This document shows positions 62,563 to 64,000 of a stretch of DNA of 64,000 nucleotides, in pieces (the first letter of the stretch is position 1; every line of letters begins with the position of its first letter). The position numbers and the translations under genes are program-made. Source of the stretch: Anopheles merus (Eukaryota; Arthropoda; Insecta; Diptera; Culicidae); NCBI RefSeq assembly GCF_017562075.2, contig NC_054085.1:17016222-17080221 (forward strand), written 5' to 3'. Under the pieces are notes generated by a model. That model did not search any database. It was not told the origin of the DNA and saw only the letters and a program-made list of their open reading frames with translations.

Positions 62563-64000
62563 CGTTACGGTTTTGCACGGGAAAGCGATACCAAGCGCAG
62601 CTGACGACGTCTTACAGTAGAAAGATGAAAGACGATGCTGTAACAAGCCATGCCGTTTTGGTGGCCCCAACTAAATGATCCCATCAGCATGTGAGATTAG
62701 CAATGTTATCGTTCCATTGTTTAGAGCACTAGAGAATATTGTCTTTTTGAAATGTGTGTCGGGGAAAAAAGGTTACAAGTTCAAAGACCGCTCTCTGCTT
62801 TGATCACGTATAATCGTAGGGCCCGGAACTTATGCCAACCTCGCGTGAGTTTAATCAGGCTACATTTCATAGCTCGTGTCGTGCAGTGGTCGGAGCCCTT
62901 AGGCTCTGACGGATGAAATTAGTTTTCGATCTCCAACAAGGTCTGAGAGCGAAAAACAAAACTCAAACAAAGCATTCCCAGGCCAAGCTATCTCCAAGTT
63001 AGAGCGGGTCTCGGAGCATCCAAAAGCATCGCATCGCACAATCGTCGTTGGCACTCGGGCTGTAGGGCTCCATGTTTTATGTGCTTCCTTTCTTCTTTTT
63101 TTCAATTACCACCGAACGACTGTGTCATCATGTGTCATTGAGGTTCCATTAGTGGCGGCATTGCGGCCCCCATCGCACGGTGAACGTCTTCTTCAAGACC
63201 CAGACACCCTACGCCCTGCGCTTGCGATCACAAACAAGCCATCAGTTGCAAGATCTCATCGTCACGAGGCTTTGTAACGAGGCGGCCCCCAAAAACAGAG
63301 CAGGCGGCGGCGGCTCGCGGTGATAACTGTACGATAGCAATCTCATTTGATAAATTGCGCATCACGTCAGATTCCGGGGCAATCTAATCAATAGGGTTTT
63401 TGGCGTTTGGGTTTTTTTTTTCTTTTGTGTGCCTTGTTGCCACCCTTTTTTGCCACCCTCCCCCCACATTCTCAAGAGACGGGTGGTTGGGAATCTCCCA
63501 CCTCTTTTTTGCAGCACATTTTCACAAGAAGCATTCTTTTCTTCTTGCGCTACACTTTTGGAGGAGGAAAGTGTGGAGAGAATTGGGAGGTTTTGGAGGC
63601 ACCCGATAGGAGAGTGATAGCGATCGAGAATGGGATTGCTTAAACCACATTGAATGGCAGGAAGTAATATGGTTTTCGTACGGGGTTTTGCGGTGATAGG
63701 AAAGAGGAAACAATCGTCATGTGATAAACGGTTGTTATTGTTTGTGATTTCAACTTTCCTTGTTGATTTAGAGCTGCAAATTGATGTTTTCAAAAGTAAT
63801 TTTGAAACAAAGCTGTTCAATTTAGTTATGCTGTGAGGAAATTTACAGACAATATTGTGTTAAGCTGATCCGTATTCTCAACAATGCTGGTGAAAGGGAA
63901 AGCCCCAATGCATCTAATTGAAACAAATGGTTCCATTATTTCCCAAAGCGATGCAGCTTCCCACTGCCGTGGCACGTCCCAACTGGCGTTGCGGTTGTTT
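62563..64000. other. unique non-coding stretch
   Basis: Short ORFs only (152 codons at 63362-63820 on the minus strand, lysine/threonine-rich without domain). No repeat, RNA gene or splice pair stands out. Confidence 0.4.

Overview
This window looks like nuclear DNA from an insect, most probably an anopheline mosquito. It has no operons, ribosome-binding sites or long coding runs. Unique sequence of mixed composition is broken by AT-rich islands holding degenerate transposable elements, and short TG/CA, CAG and GA repeats are common. A degraded tRNA-like SINE near 23.0 kb resembles, from memory, the Anopheles SINE200 family. The species call is inference and needs a search.

I found no gene I can name. 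Open reading frames of 60 to 311 codons occur on both strands, but none shows a recognisable domain. The best gene-like fragments are weak: a 38-codon signal-peptide-like ORF (62446), a 103-codon ORF with a hydrophobic N-terminus (28390), a possible two-exon small gene (46927-47264), a possible 42-nt minus-strand micro-exon (40038-40079) and a few other exon-like pieces. The window reads best as intergenic DNA or the inside of very long introns.

What can be firmly supported is mobile and repetitive DNA. Three inverted-terminal-repeat elements of about 1.0-1.3 kb lie at 23634-24622, 40529-41785 and 48778-50065. Each is flanked by TA, each starts with GG(G/A)(G/T)AAG or close to it, and each carries scattered copies of its own terminal motif inside. 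None has a transposase ORF. The first and third share an internal motif and are clearly related. A 457-bp foldback MITE with arms of about 135 bp lies at 33482-33938. A decayed non-LTR retrotransposon, with reverse transcriptase remains on the minus strand, lies at 58678-59720. SINE-like pieces flank the first transposon. A minisatellite of 10-bp GACTCCGAAC-type units fills 17821-18366.

Other repeats are a 92-bp tandem duplication (1659-1842), a 56-bp tandem duplication (27608-27719), a pair of roughly 100-bp direct repeats (23309-23500), a 66-copy GT array (47627-47758) and a roughly 224-bp CA array (56131-56354).

Layout: 1-1250 unique; 1250-1850 AT-rich with duplications; 1851-17330 unique with AT-rich islands near 6.0, 8.3, 12.8 and 15.9 kb; 17330-18470 AT-rich DNA and minisatellite; 18470-22300 unique; 22300-24960 repeat cluster (SINE, direct repeats, DNA transposon); 24960-33080 unique with islands at 27.3-27.9 and 29.9-30.3 kb; 33080-34000 MITE island; 34000-40200 unique; 40200-42300 transposon island; 42300-48560 unique with the GT array; 48560-50440 transposon island; 50440-58500 unique with the CA array; 58500-60400 LINE island; 60400-64000 unique.
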